Below are positions 10,062 to 19,071 of a DNA stretch of 45,704 nt, piece by piece. The stretch comes from Actinomycetes bacterium (GTDB lineage Bacteria > Actinomycetota > Acidimicrobiia > Acidimicrobiales > Microtrichaceae). Made by a program: the position numbers and the translations under genes. How positions within the stretch are numbered: position 1 is the stretch's first letter; the number at the start of each line of letters is the position of its first letter. The notes under the pieces were generated by a model. That model was given only the letters and a program-made list of their open reading frames with translations, made no database searches and was not told the DNA's origin. The stretch lies in the NCBI GenBank assembly GCA_029782335.1, contig JAKOVA010000023.1:1-45704 (forward strand). Direction: 5' to 3'.

Positions 10062-12227
10062 ATGTCCACCGATCGCTTCGAGGGGAAGGCGTTACCCGAC
10101 CGGTGGCGTGCAGCGGTCGCGGACGACCACCTACGACGCGACTACCAGGACCCCGAGTTCGACGACGGGGCTTGGACCGAGATCACGGTCCCGGGCCATT
10201 GGCAGCGCAACCCGGCGTTTGCCGACGAGCAGGGTCCGCTGCTGTACCGACTCGGCTGGACGAGCGAACCGCTCGAGGACGGTGAGCGTGCGTGGCTCGT
10301 GTTCGACGGGTTGATGTACCAGTCCGACATCTGGCTCGACGGTGACTACCTCGGCGACACCGAGGGCTGGTTCTTTCCCCACACCTTCGAGATCACCGCC
10401 GCGCTCGCGCAGCGAAGCGACCACGTCATCGCCGCGGAACTGAGTTGCACACCGCCGGGTGACCGCCGCAAGAAGCGCAGCCTCACGGGAGTGTTCCAAG
10501 ACGCAGACTGGCTCGACCCGGCACGGAACCCCGGCGGCATCTGGCGGCCCGTACGCGTCGAACGATCCGGGCGGATACGGATCCAACGCCTGAGCGCCGT
10601 GTGCCGCGACGCCGACGACCAGCGGGCGATCGTCGAGCTCCGAGCCACCTTGCACAGCCCGGACGAAACCACCGTGACGGTCCGAACCCGCCTCGGCGAT
10701 GTCGAGTACGGCGAAGCACACCACCTGGCGGCGGGCGAGAACCTGCTCGCCTGGACCATCACCGTCGCCAACCCGGAGCTGTGGTGGCCCTACCAACTCG
10801 GACCCGCCCCACTGCACGATCTCGAAGTTGCCGTTCTCGGCGCCGACGGCGAAGTGAGCGACCGGCGTCACCGGCGAATCGGACTGCGTTCCGTGACGCT
10901 CGACTCGTGGCGCTGTTCGGTCAACGGCGAGCGGCTCTTCCTGATGGGCACGGGCGTCGCGCCGACGAGCTATTGGCTCGCTGAAGCGGATGCCGCCGCG
11001 CATGAACGCGACCTCCGCGCGATCCGCGACACCGGGCTGAACCTCGTGCGCGTCGAGGGCCACATCGGCCGGCCGGAGCTCTACGACCTCGCTGACGAGC
11101 TCGGACTGTTGGTCTGGCAGGACCTCCCGCTCCAGTGGGGGTATCACCGTTCGGTCCGGCGCCACGCCGTTCGTGCCGCACGCGAGGCAGTGGAGTGTCT
11201 CGGACATCACCCCTCCGTAGCCATGTGGTGCGCGCACAACGAGCCCGTTTCGGTCGAACGCAGCCGAGACGACACGTCGCCGGTGACACGACGGACTCGG
11301 CGGCGGCGTCAGTTCCTCGACCAGGAACTCCCGACCTACAACCGCCAGATCCTCGACCGCTCGATCGGCCGTGCGTTCCGCGCTGCTGACGGGTCGCGCC
11401 CGGTCATCTTCCACGGCGGAGCCCTGCCGAGCCTCCCACGTCTCGACGGAACCGACAATCGCCTGGCGTTCGGGTGGGAGCGGGGCGACGTCCGCGACCT
11501 TCCCACGCTGTTCTCCGCGATGCCCCGCCTCGCACGCTTCGTCGGCGCGATCGGCTCGGCTGCGGTCCCCGAGGACGTCGAACTCGGGGACACGACACGC
11601 TGGCCGGACCTCGACTGGCCGGCGCTCGCGCAGCATGCCGGCGTCGACCGTGGAGCCTTTGAGCAGTACGTCCCGCCGGCCAAGTACCCCGACGCCGAGT
11701 CGTGGATCGCGGCAACCCGCGAGTACCAGGCGGAGGTTGTCCGCTACCACGTCGAGACGCTCCGTCGCCTCAAGTACCGGCCGTGTGGAGGCTTCACCGC
11801 CGCGCTGTGGGCGCCGCCGCTCAGCGCCGTCAGCGTCGCTCTCCACGGCGCCGATCGTCAGCCACTCCCGGCCCTCGAGGCGCTCCGAACGGCGTGCCGC
11901 CCGGTCGCCGTGATCGCGGATCGTCCACCCGGACATCTCCACCCGCACCAGGAGTGCCGCCTCGCGCTGCACGTGGTGTCCGAGCTCCGCGAACCGCTCG
12001 AGGGCGTCCACGTCAACGCTCGGGTTCGCACCGACACCACCGACACCCGACGCGGCTGGTGCGGTGACGTTCCCGCCGATGCAGTCGTTCGACTCGGCGA
12101 CGTGGAGTTGATCGCACCCGATCACACCACACCGCTGACGGTGGATCTGACCTTGTCCCACCCGACGCTCCCGACAACCACCGTTCGCTACGAGACCATC
12201 GTCATCGCCGAGGCCCATGAACACTGA
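10062..12227 (+). CDS. glycoside hydrolase family 2 protein, nucleophile missing
   Basis: This 721-residue protein has the GH2 order: a sugar-binding jelly-roll domain (residues 1-180, with VPGHWQRNP and an NPGGIWRPV-like loop), an immunoglobulin-like domain (about 180-280), a TIM barrel (about 290-600) and a C-terminal sandwich. The acid/base motif WCAHNEP has Glu394. GH2 beta-mannosidase and glucuronidase relatives carry the nucleophile in a [ST]E[FY]G motif about 90 residues later. Here the matching position reads RFVGAIGSAAVPED, with Ala496 where Glu is expected. It has no signal peptide, so it is cytosolic. It may be inactive, use an altered mechanism, or only bind sugar. A histidine phosphatase gene overlaps its last 11 bp. 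Confidence 0.85.
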   Translation: MSTDRFEGKALPDRWRAAVADDHLRRDYQDPEFDDGAWTEITVPGHWQRNPAFADEQGPLLYRLGWTSEPLEDGERAWLVFDGLMYQSDIWLDGDYLGDTEGWFFPHTFEITAALAQRSDHVIAAELSCTPPGDRRKKRSLTGVFQDADWLDPARNPGGIWRPVRVERSGRIRIQRLSAVCRDADDQRAIVELRATLHSPDETTVTVRTRLGDVEYGEAHHLAAGENLLAWTITVANPELWWPYQLGPAPLHDLEVAVLGADGEVSDRRHRRIGLRSVTLDSWRCSVNGERLFLMGTGVAPTSYWLAEADAAAHERDLRAIRDTGLNLVRVEGHIGRPELYDLADELGLLVWQDLPLQWGYHRSVRRHAVRAAREAVECLGHHPSVAMWCAHNEPVSVERSRDDTSPVTRRTRRRRQFLDQELPTYNRQILDRSIGRAFRAADGSRPVIFHGGALPSLPRLDGTDNRLAFGWERGDVRDLPTLFSAMPRLARFVGAIGSAAVPEDVELGDTTRWPDLDWPALAQHAGVDRGAFEQYVPPAKYPDAESWIAATREYQAEVVRYHVETLRRLKYRPCGGFTAALWAPPLSAVSVALHGADRQPLPALEALRTACRPVAVIADRPPGHLHPHQECRLALHVVSELREPLEGVHVNARVRTDTTDTRRGWCGDVPADAVVRLGDVELIAPDHTTPLTVDLTLSHPTLPTTTVRYETIVIAEAHEH

Positions 12228-12963
12228 ACCGACTCCCGCCGACACCGGCTCAACCGAATCCACTCCCTCGCCAGCCGGCACACGCCCCGACGACGAGGGA
12301 GTTCGCCAGGCGAGATTCGTCGCTCCCCCCGGCGCCACGACGGTGTTGTTGGTGCGTCACGGCGAGTCAGCCGCCGCTCATCCCGATCGTCCCTTCCCCC
12401 GCCGGGACGGTCACGGCGACCCACCGCTGCACCCCCACGGGGTGCAGCAGGCGGCCCGCTTGGCCACACGTCTCACCCACGAACACTCGACGAGCCGGCC
12501 CATCGACGCCATCTACGTGACGACTCTCCAACGGACAGCCCAGACCGCCGCGCCGCTCGCTGAAGCGATCGGGCTCATGCCGAGGGTGGTCGCAGACCTT
12601 CGGGAGGTCCACCTCGGCACGTGGGAGGGTGGCGCATTCCGCACCCGGATCCGCTCCGGTGATCCGATCGCAGCGCAGGTGATCGCCGACGAACGGTGGG
12701 ACCACATCCCAGGGGCCGAACCGCTCGAGGAGTTCGACCGGCGGGTTCGCCGCGGGCTCAGCGAGATCGTCGCCGCTCACCCCGATCAACGGGTCGTCGT
12801 CGTTGCCCACGGTGGCGTCATCGGCCACCTCCTCCACCTGGCAACCGGCTCGACACGTTTCGCGTTCGCGTGGGCCGACAACACCTCGATCTCCGAGTTG
12901 GTGGTGTGGCAACAGCACCAACGTGTCGTGCGATTCAACGACCGCTCGCACCTGATCGACTGA
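12217..12963 (+). CDS. histidine phosphatase family protein
   Basis: This 248-residue protein belongs to the phosphoglycerate-mutase-like (histidine phosphatase) superfamily. It has the catalytic LLVRHGES motif near residue 45, the Glu region DLREVHLGTWEGG, and the second active-site His in VVVAHGGVIGHLL. The first 35 residues are Pro/Thr/Ser-rich and probably disordered. These enzymes remove phosphate from small molecules or proteins through a phosphohistidine. The ATG lies inside the end of the GH2 gene (11-bp overlap in another frame), so the two are probably co-translated. The substrate cannot be told. An internal start after the low-complexity stretch is possible. Confidence 0.88.
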   Translation: MNTEPTPADTGSTESTPSPAGTRPDDEGVRQARFVAPPGATTVLLVRHGESAAAHPDRPFPRRDGHGDPPLHPHGVQQAARLATRLTHEHSTSRPIDAIYVTTLQRTAQTAAPLAEAIGLMPRVVADLREVHLGTWEGGAFRTRIRSGDPIAAQVIADERWDHIPGAEPLEEFDRRVRRGLSEIVAAHPDQRVVVVAHGGVIGHLLHLATGSTRFAFAWADNTSISELVVWQQHQRVVRFNDRSHLID

Positions 12964-12981
12964 GCCGTCGGCGGGGCGGTG

Positions 12982-13011
12982 TTGGGGGTGCTCCGGCGCG
13001 ACGGGTAGCGT
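12982..13011 (+). promoter_or_regulatory. putative promoter of sdhCAB
   Basis: TTGGGG at 12982-12987 and TAGCGT at 13006-13011 are spaced by 18 bp, a plausible actinobacterial sigma-70-type pair. They lie 41 bp upstream of the sdhC ATG, which has its own GGGAG site. Confidence 0.35.
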
Positions 13012-13052
13012 CGCCGTGCAAGTTCGGCTCAGCCTCAGGGAGACGACTCGAT

Positions 13053-13802
13053 ATGCCGCATGCGACCGTGGCCAGACCGGGGGCCGAAGCACCACCGGTC
13101 CACAAGCCTGTTGACCGCAACGCCCCATGGCCGGTTCAGTTCTGGCAGAGCGCGGTCGGCAAGAAGTGGCTCATGGCACTCAGCGGCGTTGCCCTTTGGG
13201 GCTTCGTCTTTGTCCACATGATCGGCAACCTCAAGCTCTACTTGGGCGAGAAGGACTACAACGAGTACGGCGAGTCCCTCCGGACGCTGCTCCACCCGAT
13301 CATGCCGAATCACGTGGTGCTGTGGATCATGCGCATCGGGCTGATCGGCGCCTTCGTCATCCACATCGTCGCCGCCGCGTCGCTCACCCAGATGAACCGG
13401 CGCTCCCGGCCGGTCGGCTACCAGTCGACCCGCGATTACATCTCCGCCAACTTCGCGTCACGTTCGATGCGAATCACCGGCGTGATCATCCTCGCCTACC
13501 TGATCTTCCACCTCTTCGATCTGTCGTGGACGGGGACGGGCGCCACCTACGTGCGGGGAGACGTCTACGACAACGTCGTCGGATCCCTCCAACGCCCGTG
13601 GTCGGCCGCCGCCTACGCGATCGCGAACATCGCGCTGGGCATCCACCTGTTCCACGGCACCTGGTCGATGTTCCAGTCCATGGGCCTGAACAACCCGCGG
13701 TACAACTCGATCCGTCGGGCAATCGCATTCGGAATGAGCACGGTGGTCGCAGTCGCCAACCTCACATTCCCGATCCTGGTCGCAACGAAGGTGGTGAAGT
13801 GA
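13053..13802 (+). CDS. sdhC: succinate dehydrogenase cytochrome b558 subunit
   Basis: This 249-residue membrane anchor is of the single-subunit b558 type, with five hydrophobic helices (about residues 38-60, 90-112, 140-160, 186-207 and 222-245). Histidines in FVHMIGN, VIHIVAA, LIFHLFD and IHLFHGTW are candidate haem b ligands. It anchors SdhAB to the membrane and passes electrons to quinone. The ATG at 13053 follows GGGAG; a longer open frame upstream is out of context. There is no sdhD, as expected for this type. The C-terminus KVVK-stop is copied 104 bp downstream, just before sdhA. Confidence 0.93.
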   Translation: MPHATVARPGAEAPPVHKPVDRNAPWPVQFWQSAVGKKWLMALSGVALWGFVFVHMIGNLKLYLGEKDYNEYGESLRTLLHPIMPNHVVLWIMRIGLIGAFVIHIVAAASLTQMNRRSRPVGYQSTRDYISANFASRSMRITGVIILAYLIFHLFDLSWTGTGATYVRGDVYDNVVGSLQRPWSAAAYAIANIALGIHLFHGTWSMFQSMGLNNPRYNSIRRAIAFGMSTVVAVANLTFPILVATKVVK

Positions 13803-13805
13803 TGG
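13787..13805 (+). repeat. 19-bp direct repeat, copy 1 (sdhC end)
   Basis: GAAGGTGGTGAAGTGATGG spans the sdhC stop and a following ATG (TGATG). An identical copy lies at 13891-13909 across the sdhA start. Each copy carries an AAGGTGG-like ribosome-binding site. Confidence 0.9.
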
Positions 13806-13906
13806 TGTCGTTCACCACGCACGCCACAGGGCGCGGCGCCAGCCGCCCCGAGGACCCGCCGAAGGCTGCTCGCAGGCCTGAGGCCATTCGGAAGGTGGTG
13901 AAGTGA
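13802..13906 (+). CDS. 34-codon ORF between sdhC and sdhA
   Basis: This small open frame overlaps the sdhC stop as TGATG and ends with the same TGATG overlap onto the sdhA ATG. It encodes a basic, unstructured-looking 34-residue peptide with no membrane segment, ending in KVVK like SdhC. It exists because a 104-bp segment bounded by a 19-bp direct repeat separates the two genes. It may be translated as a coupling spacer, or be a by-product of a duplication or insertion. It is not an SdhD remnant. There is no evidence that the peptide has a function. Confidence 0.4.
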   Translation: MVSFTTHATGRGASRPEDPPKAARRPEAIRKVVK

Positions 13907-13909
13907 TGG
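13891..13909 (+). repeat. 19-bp direct repeat, copy 2 (sdhA start)
   Basis: Identical to 13787-13805. It places the same ribosome-binding site and TGATG coupling junction in front of sdhA. Confidence 0.9.
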
Positions 13910-15837
13910 CGCTCTCACTGGACTCACACGTCCCCGACGGCCCACTCGCAGACAAGTGGACGAACTACAAGTTCGACCTGAAGCTCGTCGCCCCGCACAA
14001 TCGTCGCCGTTTCACGGTCATTGTCGTCGGGACCGGTCTCGCCGGCGCCTCGGCGGCAGCGACGCTCGGTGAGCTCGGATACAACGTGAAGGTCTTCACG
14101 TACCACGACTCGCCGCGTCGGGCGCACTCGATCGCCGCGCAGGGCGGGATCAACGCCGCCAAGAACTACAAGAACGACGGCGACAGCGTCTACCGCCTCT
14201 ACTACGACACCATCAAGGGGGGCGACTTCCGTTCGCGTGAGGCGAACACCTACCGCCTCGCCGAGGTGTCGGTGAACATCATCGACCAGTGCGTCGCACA
14301 GGGCGTGCCCTTCGCCCGCGAGTACGGAGGCCGCCTCGACAACCGTTCCTTCGGCGGCGCCCAGGTGGCGCGGACGTTCTACGCGCGTGGCCAAACCGGT
14401 CAACAGCTCCTCTTGGGCGCCTACCAGGCGCTCGCGCACCAGATCCACGCCGGAACGGTGCAGCTCTTCAACCGCATGGACATGCTCGACGTCGTCGTCG
14501 AGGACGGCCAGGCCTGCGGCATCATCGCCCGCGACCTGCTGACCGGCGAAACGTCCCGCCACAACGCACATGCAGTCGTGTTGGCGACCGGTGGCTACGG
14601 CAACGTCTATTACCTGTCGACCAACGCCAAGGCCTGCAACGTGACCGCCACCTGGCGGGCCCACCGCAAGGGCGCAGCGTTCGCGAACCCCTGCTACACG
14701 CAGATCCATCCGACCTGCATCCCGCCGTCGGACGAGTTCCAGTCGAAGCTCACGCTCATGTCCGAGTCGCTCCGCAACGACGGACGGATCTGGGTTCCCA
14801 AAGACCCCGCCGACTGCGGGAAGGACCCTTCCACCATCCCCGAGGACGCCCGCGACTACTACCTCGAGCGGAAGTACCCGTCGTTCGGCAACCTCGTTCC
14901 GCGCGACATCGCGTCACGCAACGCGAAGTCGGCCGTCGACTCGGGTCACGGCGTCGGTGCCCTGCGCAACGGCGTCTACCTGGACTTCGCCGAGTCGATC
15001 AATCGGCTCGGCGAGGACGTCGTTCGGGAGCGCTACGGGAACCTCTTCGACATGTACGAGCGCATCACCGACGAGAACCCCTACAAGGTTCCGATGCGCA
15101 TCTACCCCGCGACCCACTACACGATGGGCGGCCTGTGGGTGGACTACAACCTGATGTCGAACGTGCCGGGCTTGTTCGTCTGCGGTGAAGCCAACTTCTC
15201 CGACCACGGGGCGAACCGACTCGGCGCCTCGGCACTCATGCAGGGACTCGCCGACGGGTACTTCGTGCTTCCGACCACGATCGCCGGATACCTCGCCACC
15301 AAGCTCGGCACCACTCCCCCGCCGATCACCTCGAAGGCATTCGACGACGCGCAGGCCGACGTGGACGACCGGGTCAAGCGGCTCTTGTCGGTGAAGGGCA
15401 CCCATTCGGTCGACCACTACCACCGCGAGCTCGGCAAGATCGTCTGGGAGTACTGCGGCATGGCCCGCAACAAGGCCGGCCTCGAGCAGGCGCTCTCGGA
15501 GATCCCTGCCCTCCGCGAGCAGTACTGGAGCGACGTCAAGGTGCTCGGCGACGGCGAGTCCTACAACCAGTCGCTCGAGAAGGCGCTTCGCGTGGCCGAC
15601 TTCATGGAGCTCGCGGAACTGAAGGTCCGAGACGCCCTCCATCGCGAGGAGTCCTGCGGCGGTCACTTCCGCGAGGAGCACCAGACGCCCGAGGGCGAGG
15701 CCAAGCGTGACGACGAGAACTTCCAGTACGTCGCAGCGTGGGAGTGGGGTGGCCCCGACATTCAACGCGATGCCGTGTTGAACAAGGAACCCCTCGTCTT
15801 CGAAGACGTCACCCCCAGCCAGCGCAGCTACAAGTGA
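13906..15837 (+). CDS. sdhA: succinate dehydrogenase flavoprotein subunit
   Basis: This 643-residue subunit oxidises succinate to fumarate with covalently bound FAD. It shows the dinucleotide fold [20 protein letters not shown], the FAD-attachment His in [16 protein letters not shown], the dicarboxylate-site stretch HPTCIPP, and the GGLWVDYN and [18 protein letters not shown] motifs. The length and [10 protein letters not shown] active-site segment fit the SdhA/FrdA type that pairs with b558 anchors. ATG 13906 overlaps the preceding 34-codon ORF stop; a GTG one codon upstream is equally open. It is the middle gene of sdhCAB. Fumarate reductase activity cannot be excluded, but mdh, icd and sucCD nearby favour an oxidative TCA role. 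Confidence 0.96.
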   Translation: MALSLDSHVPDGPLADKWTNYKFDLKLVAPHNRRRFTVIVVGTGLAGASAAATLGELGYNVKVFTYHDSPRRAHSIAAQGGINAAKNYKNDGDSVYRLYYDTIKGGDFRSREANTYRLAEVSVNIIDQCVAQGVPFAREYGGRLDNRSFGGAQVARTFYARGQTGQQLLLGAYQALAHQIHAGTVQLFNRMDMLDVVVEDGQACGIIARDLLTGETSRHNAHAVVLATGGYGNVYYLSTNAKACNVTATWRAHRKGAAFANPCYTQIHPTCIPPSDEFQSKLTLMSESLRNDGRIWVPKDPADCGKDPSTIPEDARDYYLERKYPSFGNLVPRDIASRNAKSAVDSGHGVGALRNGVYLDFAESINRLGEDVVRERYGNLFDMYERITDENPYKVPMRIYPATHYTMGGLWVDYNLMSNVPGLFVCGEANFSDHGANRLGASALMQGLADGYFVLPTTIAGYLATKLGTTPPPITSKAFDDAQADVDDRVKRLLSVKGTHSVDHYHRELGKIVWEYCGMARNKAGLEQALSEIPALREQYWSDVKVLGDGESYNQSLEKALRVADFMELAELKVRDALHREESCGGHFREEHQTPEGEAKRDDENFQYVAAWEWGGPDIQRDAVLNKEPLVFEDVTPSQRSYK

Positions 15838-15854
15838 TCGGGAGCCACTGAACC

Positions 15855-16634
15855 GTGACCAACATGCTCAACCTCACCCTCAAGGTCTGGCGGCAGGCAG
15901 GCCCCGATCAGCCGGGCCGCTTCGAGGAGTACACGACAACCGTCGCTGATGACGCGTCGTTCCTCGAGATGCTCGACTACGTCAACGAGGACCTGATCGC
16001 CCACGATCAGGAGCCGATCGCGTTCGACCACGATTGTCGCGAGGGCATCTGCGGGTCCTGCGGCGTGATGATCGACGGCCAGGCACACGGCCCCCAGAAG
16101 GGCACCGCGACCTGTCAGCTCCACATGCGGAAGTTCGCTGACGGATCCCACATCACCGTCGAGCCGTGGCGCGCCGCGGGGTTCCCGCTCATTCGTGACC
16201 TGTCGGTCGACCGTTCGGCGTTCGACCGCATCATCGAATCCGGCGGCTACATCTCGGTCTCCACGGGCGCCGCACCCGAAGCGAACATGATCCCGGTACC
16301 CAAGGACGTCGCCGATGCGGCGATGGACGCGGCGGCGTGTATCGGATGCGGGGCGTGCGTGGCCGCATGTCCCAACAGCGCAGCAAGCCTGTTCACCTCG
16401 GCCAAGATGCAGCAGCTCAACCTGCTGCCCCAGGGTCAAGCCGAGCGGTGGCGCCGGACCGAAGACATGGTCGAGACGATGGAGGAGTTCTTCGGCTCCT
16501 GCACCAATCACGGCGAGTGCCAAGAGGCATGCCCGAAGGAGATTCCGATCGACTTCATCGCCATGATGAACCGCGACTATCTCAAGGCGAAGTTCGCCAA
16601 CCGGCGCCGCGGCGGCCAGCGCAAGGCAGGCTGA
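15855..16634 (+). CDS. sdhB: succinate dehydrogenase iron-sulfur subunit
   Basis: This 259-residue subunit carries electrons from FAD to the membrane anchor. The N-terminal ferredoxin-like domain holds the [2Fe-2S] ligands in [16 protein letters not shown] and ATCQLHM. The C-terminal domain has [15 protein letters not shown] and [15 protein letters not shown] for the [4Fe-4S] and remaining clusters. A GTG at 15855 follows GGGAG by 10 nt; an ATG three codons later is an alternative start. It lies 17 bp after sdhA in the same operon. A GC-rich hairpin beginning 13 bp after its stop probably ends the transcript. Confidence 0.95.
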   Translation: MTNMLNLTLKVWRQAGPDQPGRFEEYTTTVADDASFLEMLDYVNEDLIAHDQEPIAFDHDCREGICGSCGVMIDGQAHGPQKGTATCQLHMRKFADGSHITVEPWRAAGFPLIRDLSVDRSAFDRIIESGGYISVSTGAAPEANMIPVPKDVADAAMDAAACIGCGACVAACPNSAASLFTSAKMQQLNLLPQGQAERWRRTEDMVETMEEFFGSCTNHGECQEACPKEIPIDFIAMMNRDYLKAKFANRRRGGQRKAG

Positions 16635-16646
16635 GGTCGACCGACG

Positions 16647-16667
16647 CCGGCCGCGTCACGCGGCCGG
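16647..16667. terminator. bidirectional hairpin after sdhB
   Basis: CCGGCCGC and GCGGCCGG form a perfect 8-bp stem with a 5-nt loop. It includes the stop codon of the convergent minus-strand gene, so it can serve both. There is no T-run. Confidence 0.55.
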
Positions 16668-17618
16668 TTCACCCGGTGGCTGGTTGAACTCGATCCAACC
16701 GGCGCCGCGGCGGCCGTCGGTTGACCTGAACCGGCACAACGCCCGTGGGAAGCGGTCTTCGCGCCCATCTGGTGCCACAAGGAGCACGGGCGACCACGCG
16801 ACGGGCTCGACGCTGAGCTCGAGGTCGGCGAACCGCAACGTCGCGTCGCCGATGAGGCCCTCGACGCCGAGCGTCGCGTCGAGCGTCAGTGTCGTGACGT
16901 CCTCGAACACGTCGGTCCCTGGCTCCAGGACGTAGCCGAAACCGAGGTCGAAGCCCGGTGCGAACCCACCCACGGCGTGGAACCGGGTGCCGTCCTCGAG
17001 CCGCCCCGCCGTCCAACACCAACTCGTCGCCCACCAGTCACGCGCAGCGCCCCAGGAGTGGTCCCGCTGGCCCCAGCCGTCGACGTCGAGCTCGCGGTCT
17101 CCCACACGGACTCGCCCCTCGACGCGGCAGGGGATCTCGTAGCGAGGCGTCACCGCCGGCCACTGGTAGGCCCCACCGTCGGTGTGCCAGTCGAGTTCGA
17201 AACCGAAGGGAACCCGCTCGCCCCGAGCCCCCCGGTAGACATCGGCGGGATCGTCGAGCCGCACGGCAAAGGATTCGAGGTCACAGGTCATCCGCTGGAG
17301 TGGCTCAGCGACGCTGTGATCTGCCCACAGCCCGTCGTGACGGATCTCCAGGGACCGGGGGTCACGGGGCGCTTCGACGTCGTGGTCCAAGACGGTCACG
17401 AGCGGCCGGCCTTCCTCCACGAGGCACGCCCAGTACCAGACCGTTCCGGCCCCACCGCTTCGACCGCCGAGGTTGGGTACGAAGCCGAGACGCACATAGC
17501 CGCCGATGGTGCCCGCCTCGTCGAACCAGTCGAGGTAGTACGACTCGTTCCACAACACCTCGCCGTCGGGGTCGTGTCGGGACTCGTCACTCGGATCGAC
17601 AGCGGGCACCCCCGCCAC
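16656..17618 (-). CDS. CrtC/AttH-like beta-barrel protein (DUF7064-type)
   Basis: This 320-residue soluble protein is rich in beta-strand and Trp. The most distinctive segment is DGWGQRDHSWGAARDWWATS (about residues 180-200), which resembles the core of the hydroxyneurosporene-synthase/AttH-like lipocalin superfamily and the actinobacterial DUF7064 proteins. In relatives the fold binds hydrophobic ligands such as carotenoids or lipids. No carotenoid genes are nearby, but the adjacent SCP2-like gene also suggests lipid or sterol handling. The start near 17618 (MAGVPAVDPSD) has no clear ribosome-binding site. The family placement is from memory of motifs, so treat it as tentative. Confidence 0.55.
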   Translation of the reverse strand: MAGVPAVDPSDESRHDPDGEVLWNESYYLDWFDEAGTIGGYVRLGFVPNLGGRSGGAGTVWYWACLVEEGRPLVTVLDHDVEAPRDPRSLEIRHDGLWADHSVAEPLQRMTCDLESFAVRLDDPADVYRGARGERVPFGFELDWHTDGGAYQWPAVTPRYEIPCRVEGRVRVGDRELDVDGWGQRDHSWGAARDWWATSWCWTAGRLEDGTRFHAVGGFAPGFDLGFGYVLEPGTDVFEDVTTLTLDATLGVEGLIGDATLRFADLELSVEPVAWSPVLLVAPDGREDRFPRALCRFRSTDGRRGAGWIEFNQPPGEPAA

Positions 17619-17686
17619 GCTAGATGCCTCGTTGGCGCACGTCCCGAACGGGACACCGTGAGCTGCTCACCGCTCGTTGTGCCCGA

Positions 17687-17692
17687 TAGTGT
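17687..17692 (+). promoter_or_regulatory. -10 box of the SCP2-like gene
   Basis: TAGTGT lies 8 nt before the ATG at 17701, with no ribosome-binding site, consistent with a leaderless mRNA. Confidence 0.45.
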
Positions 17693-17700
17693 CCGCGACG

Positions 17701-18081
17701 ATGCGGTTCCTCTCCGACGCGTGGTTCGACGCGATGGCCGAGGCGCTCGCCGACCTCGACGTTCCCACCGACCTTGAGGTCGCGATCAGTCAAGTGGTGA
17801 CCGATGCGCCCGGCGGTCCGCAGTGCTGGACGCTCCGCTGCGCCGCAGGCCGCTGCCACCTCGAACGGGGTGAATCGGCCGCGGAGGCCGCCACGACAAC
17901 CCTGCACTCCGACACCGCAACCGCCCTCGCCATCGCGACCGGCGAGCTCCCCGCCGGGCGAGCGATTCTGCACGGCCATCTGCGGATCACCGGGGACCCG
18001 CTGTCCCTGGTCGCAGCGACACCGCTGCTCGATGCGATCCGCCCAGCGCTCGCCACGGTCGGGTCTCGTCTGGACCGCTGA
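17701..18081 (+). CDS. SCP2-like sterol/lipid-binding domain protein
   Basis: This 126-residue protein looks like a stand-alone SCP2 domain. Its C-terminal half (HSDTATALAIATGELPAGRA, then ILHGHLRITGDPLSLV) matches the typical pattern in which an ILxGxLxIxGD segment precedes the last helix. The domain binds fatty acyl-CoA or sterol-like ligands in a hydrophobic tunnel. The ATG at 17701 is backed by a -10 box 8 nt upstream; an upstream in-frame ATG is less likely. The stop is 3 bp before the glycosylase start, so the two form an operon. The link between a lipid-binding protein and DNA repair is unexplained. Confidence 0.75.
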   Translation: MRFLSDAWFDAMAEALADLDVPTDLEVAISQVVTDAPGGPQCWTLRCAAGRCHLERGESAAEAATTTLHSDTATALAIATGELPAGRAILHGHLRITGDPLSLVAATPLLDAIRPALATVGSRLDR

Positions 18082-18084
18082 ACG

Positions 18085-18921
18085 GTGCCGGAACTTCCCG
18101 AGATCCGTGCGCAGGCGAACCGCATCGGCGAGCGGTTTCACGGCGCCGAGCTGAGCCGGTTCACCGCCCTGTCGTTCACCGCGCTCAAGACCGTGGACCC
18201 TTCACCCGATGTCGCGCTCGAACAGCAACTCCGGGCAACCGGGTCGCGGGGCAAGCACCTGCTGATGACGTTCGAGGCGTGCACCTTCGTGATCCACCTG
18301 ATGCAGGGTGGACGGCTCGAGCCCGATGAACGCCAGGCTGCGAAGCCTCGCGGTGGGCTCGCCCGGTGGCGCTTCAGCAACGGCACGGCGCTGCTGTTGA
18401 GTGAGGCGGGCCATGAGCGACGAGCCGGCGTGTGGGTTGTCTCCGGAGACCCCCTCGCCCAGCCGCCCCTCGCAGAACTCGGACCCGAGGCTGACGACGT
18501 GGGTGTCGATGAGTTGGGTGGCCGCCTGGCAGCGACCTCGATGCGACTCCACGGCTTCCTCCGCGACCAGAGCCAGCTCGCCGGCCTCGGTCGTCGCCTC
18601 GCGAACGAGGTGTGCCACCTCGCCCATCTGTCGCCGTTCGCGAACACCAACCGGCTCGACGAGGTCGAGGTGGCGAGGCTCCACGGGGCGATCGCCGAGG
18701 CGATCCACGAGTCGCTCTCTTACGAGTCCACCCAGGACCGGATGACGCCGTCAGCGAAGCGCCCGGCACGTGTCCACAACCGCACCGGAGCGCCGTGTCC
18801 CGAGTGCGGCGACGTCATCCGTGCGGTTGCCTACCAGAGCTACACGGTGAACTACTGCGCGACGTGTCAGACCGACGGAAAGGTGCTGGCCGACAACACG
18901 ACCTCGAAGTTTCTGAAGTAG
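18085..18921 (+). CDS. Fpg/Nei-family DNA glycosylase
   Basis: This 278-residue base-excision repair enzyme removes oxidised bases and cuts the backbone by beta/delta-elimination. The mature N-terminus PELPE supplies the Pro nucleophile and catalytic Glu, and Lys in GSRGKHLL fits the conserved DNA-contacting Lys. A helix-two-turn-helix lies around residues 155-195. The C-terminal zinc finger has four cysteines (CPECGD and CATCQ). The finger reads SYTVNYCATCQ instead of the usual GRxTxxCPxCQ, so the Arg that normally contacts DNA is absent. This places it in the divergent actinobacterial clade, not classical MutM. GTG start. Confidence 0.85.
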   Translation: MPELPEIRAQANRIGERFHGAELSRFTALSFTALKTVDPSPDVALEQQLRATGSRGKHLLMTFEACTFVIHLMQGGRLEPDERQAAKPRGGLARWRFSNGTALLLSEAGHERRAGVWVVSGDPLAQPPLAELGPEADDVGVDELGGRLAATSMRLHGFLRDQSQLAGLGRRLANEVCHLAHLSPFANTNRLDEVEVARLHGAIAEAIHESLSYESTQDRMTPSAKRPARVHNRTGAPCPECGDVIRAVAYQSYTVNYCATCQTDGKVLADNTTSKFLK

Positions 18922-18935
18922 CCACGCCGCGTTGA

Positions 18936-18958
18936 GGAGCTCCTATGGGTGGGGCTCC
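18936..18958 (+). terminator. weak hairpin after the glycosylase gene
   Basis: GGAGCTCC and GGGGCTCC pair over 8 bp with one G-U and a 7-nt loop, 15 bp after the stop. The rest of 18922-19071 shows nothing recognisable. Confidence 0.3.
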
Positions 18959-19071
18959 AGAAGGGAGTCCCGAGCAGCCGAGGAGCCAGCGCACAGGGAC
19001 GGGCACGCTATTCGGGCCTGCGGCGACCTACGCCCGGATCCACGTGAGCTCGAGGCGCCCCGTCGGAGATC

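Noticed and set aside
10131-12338. 735-codon minus-strand open frame
   Set aside because: It lies antisense to the GH2 gene; GC-rich third positions keep the opposite strand open. The protein shows no recognisable domain, while the plus strand has clear GH2 motifs.
13802-13906. Degraded sdhD
   Set aside because: The peptide has no membrane helix, and b558-type SdhC does not need SdhD.
18922-19071. Small structured RNA (SRP RNA-like GAAGGGAG stretch)
   Set aside because: The purine run resembles part of SRP RNA only superficially; the conserved GGAAGCAGCC loop and the long helix are absent.
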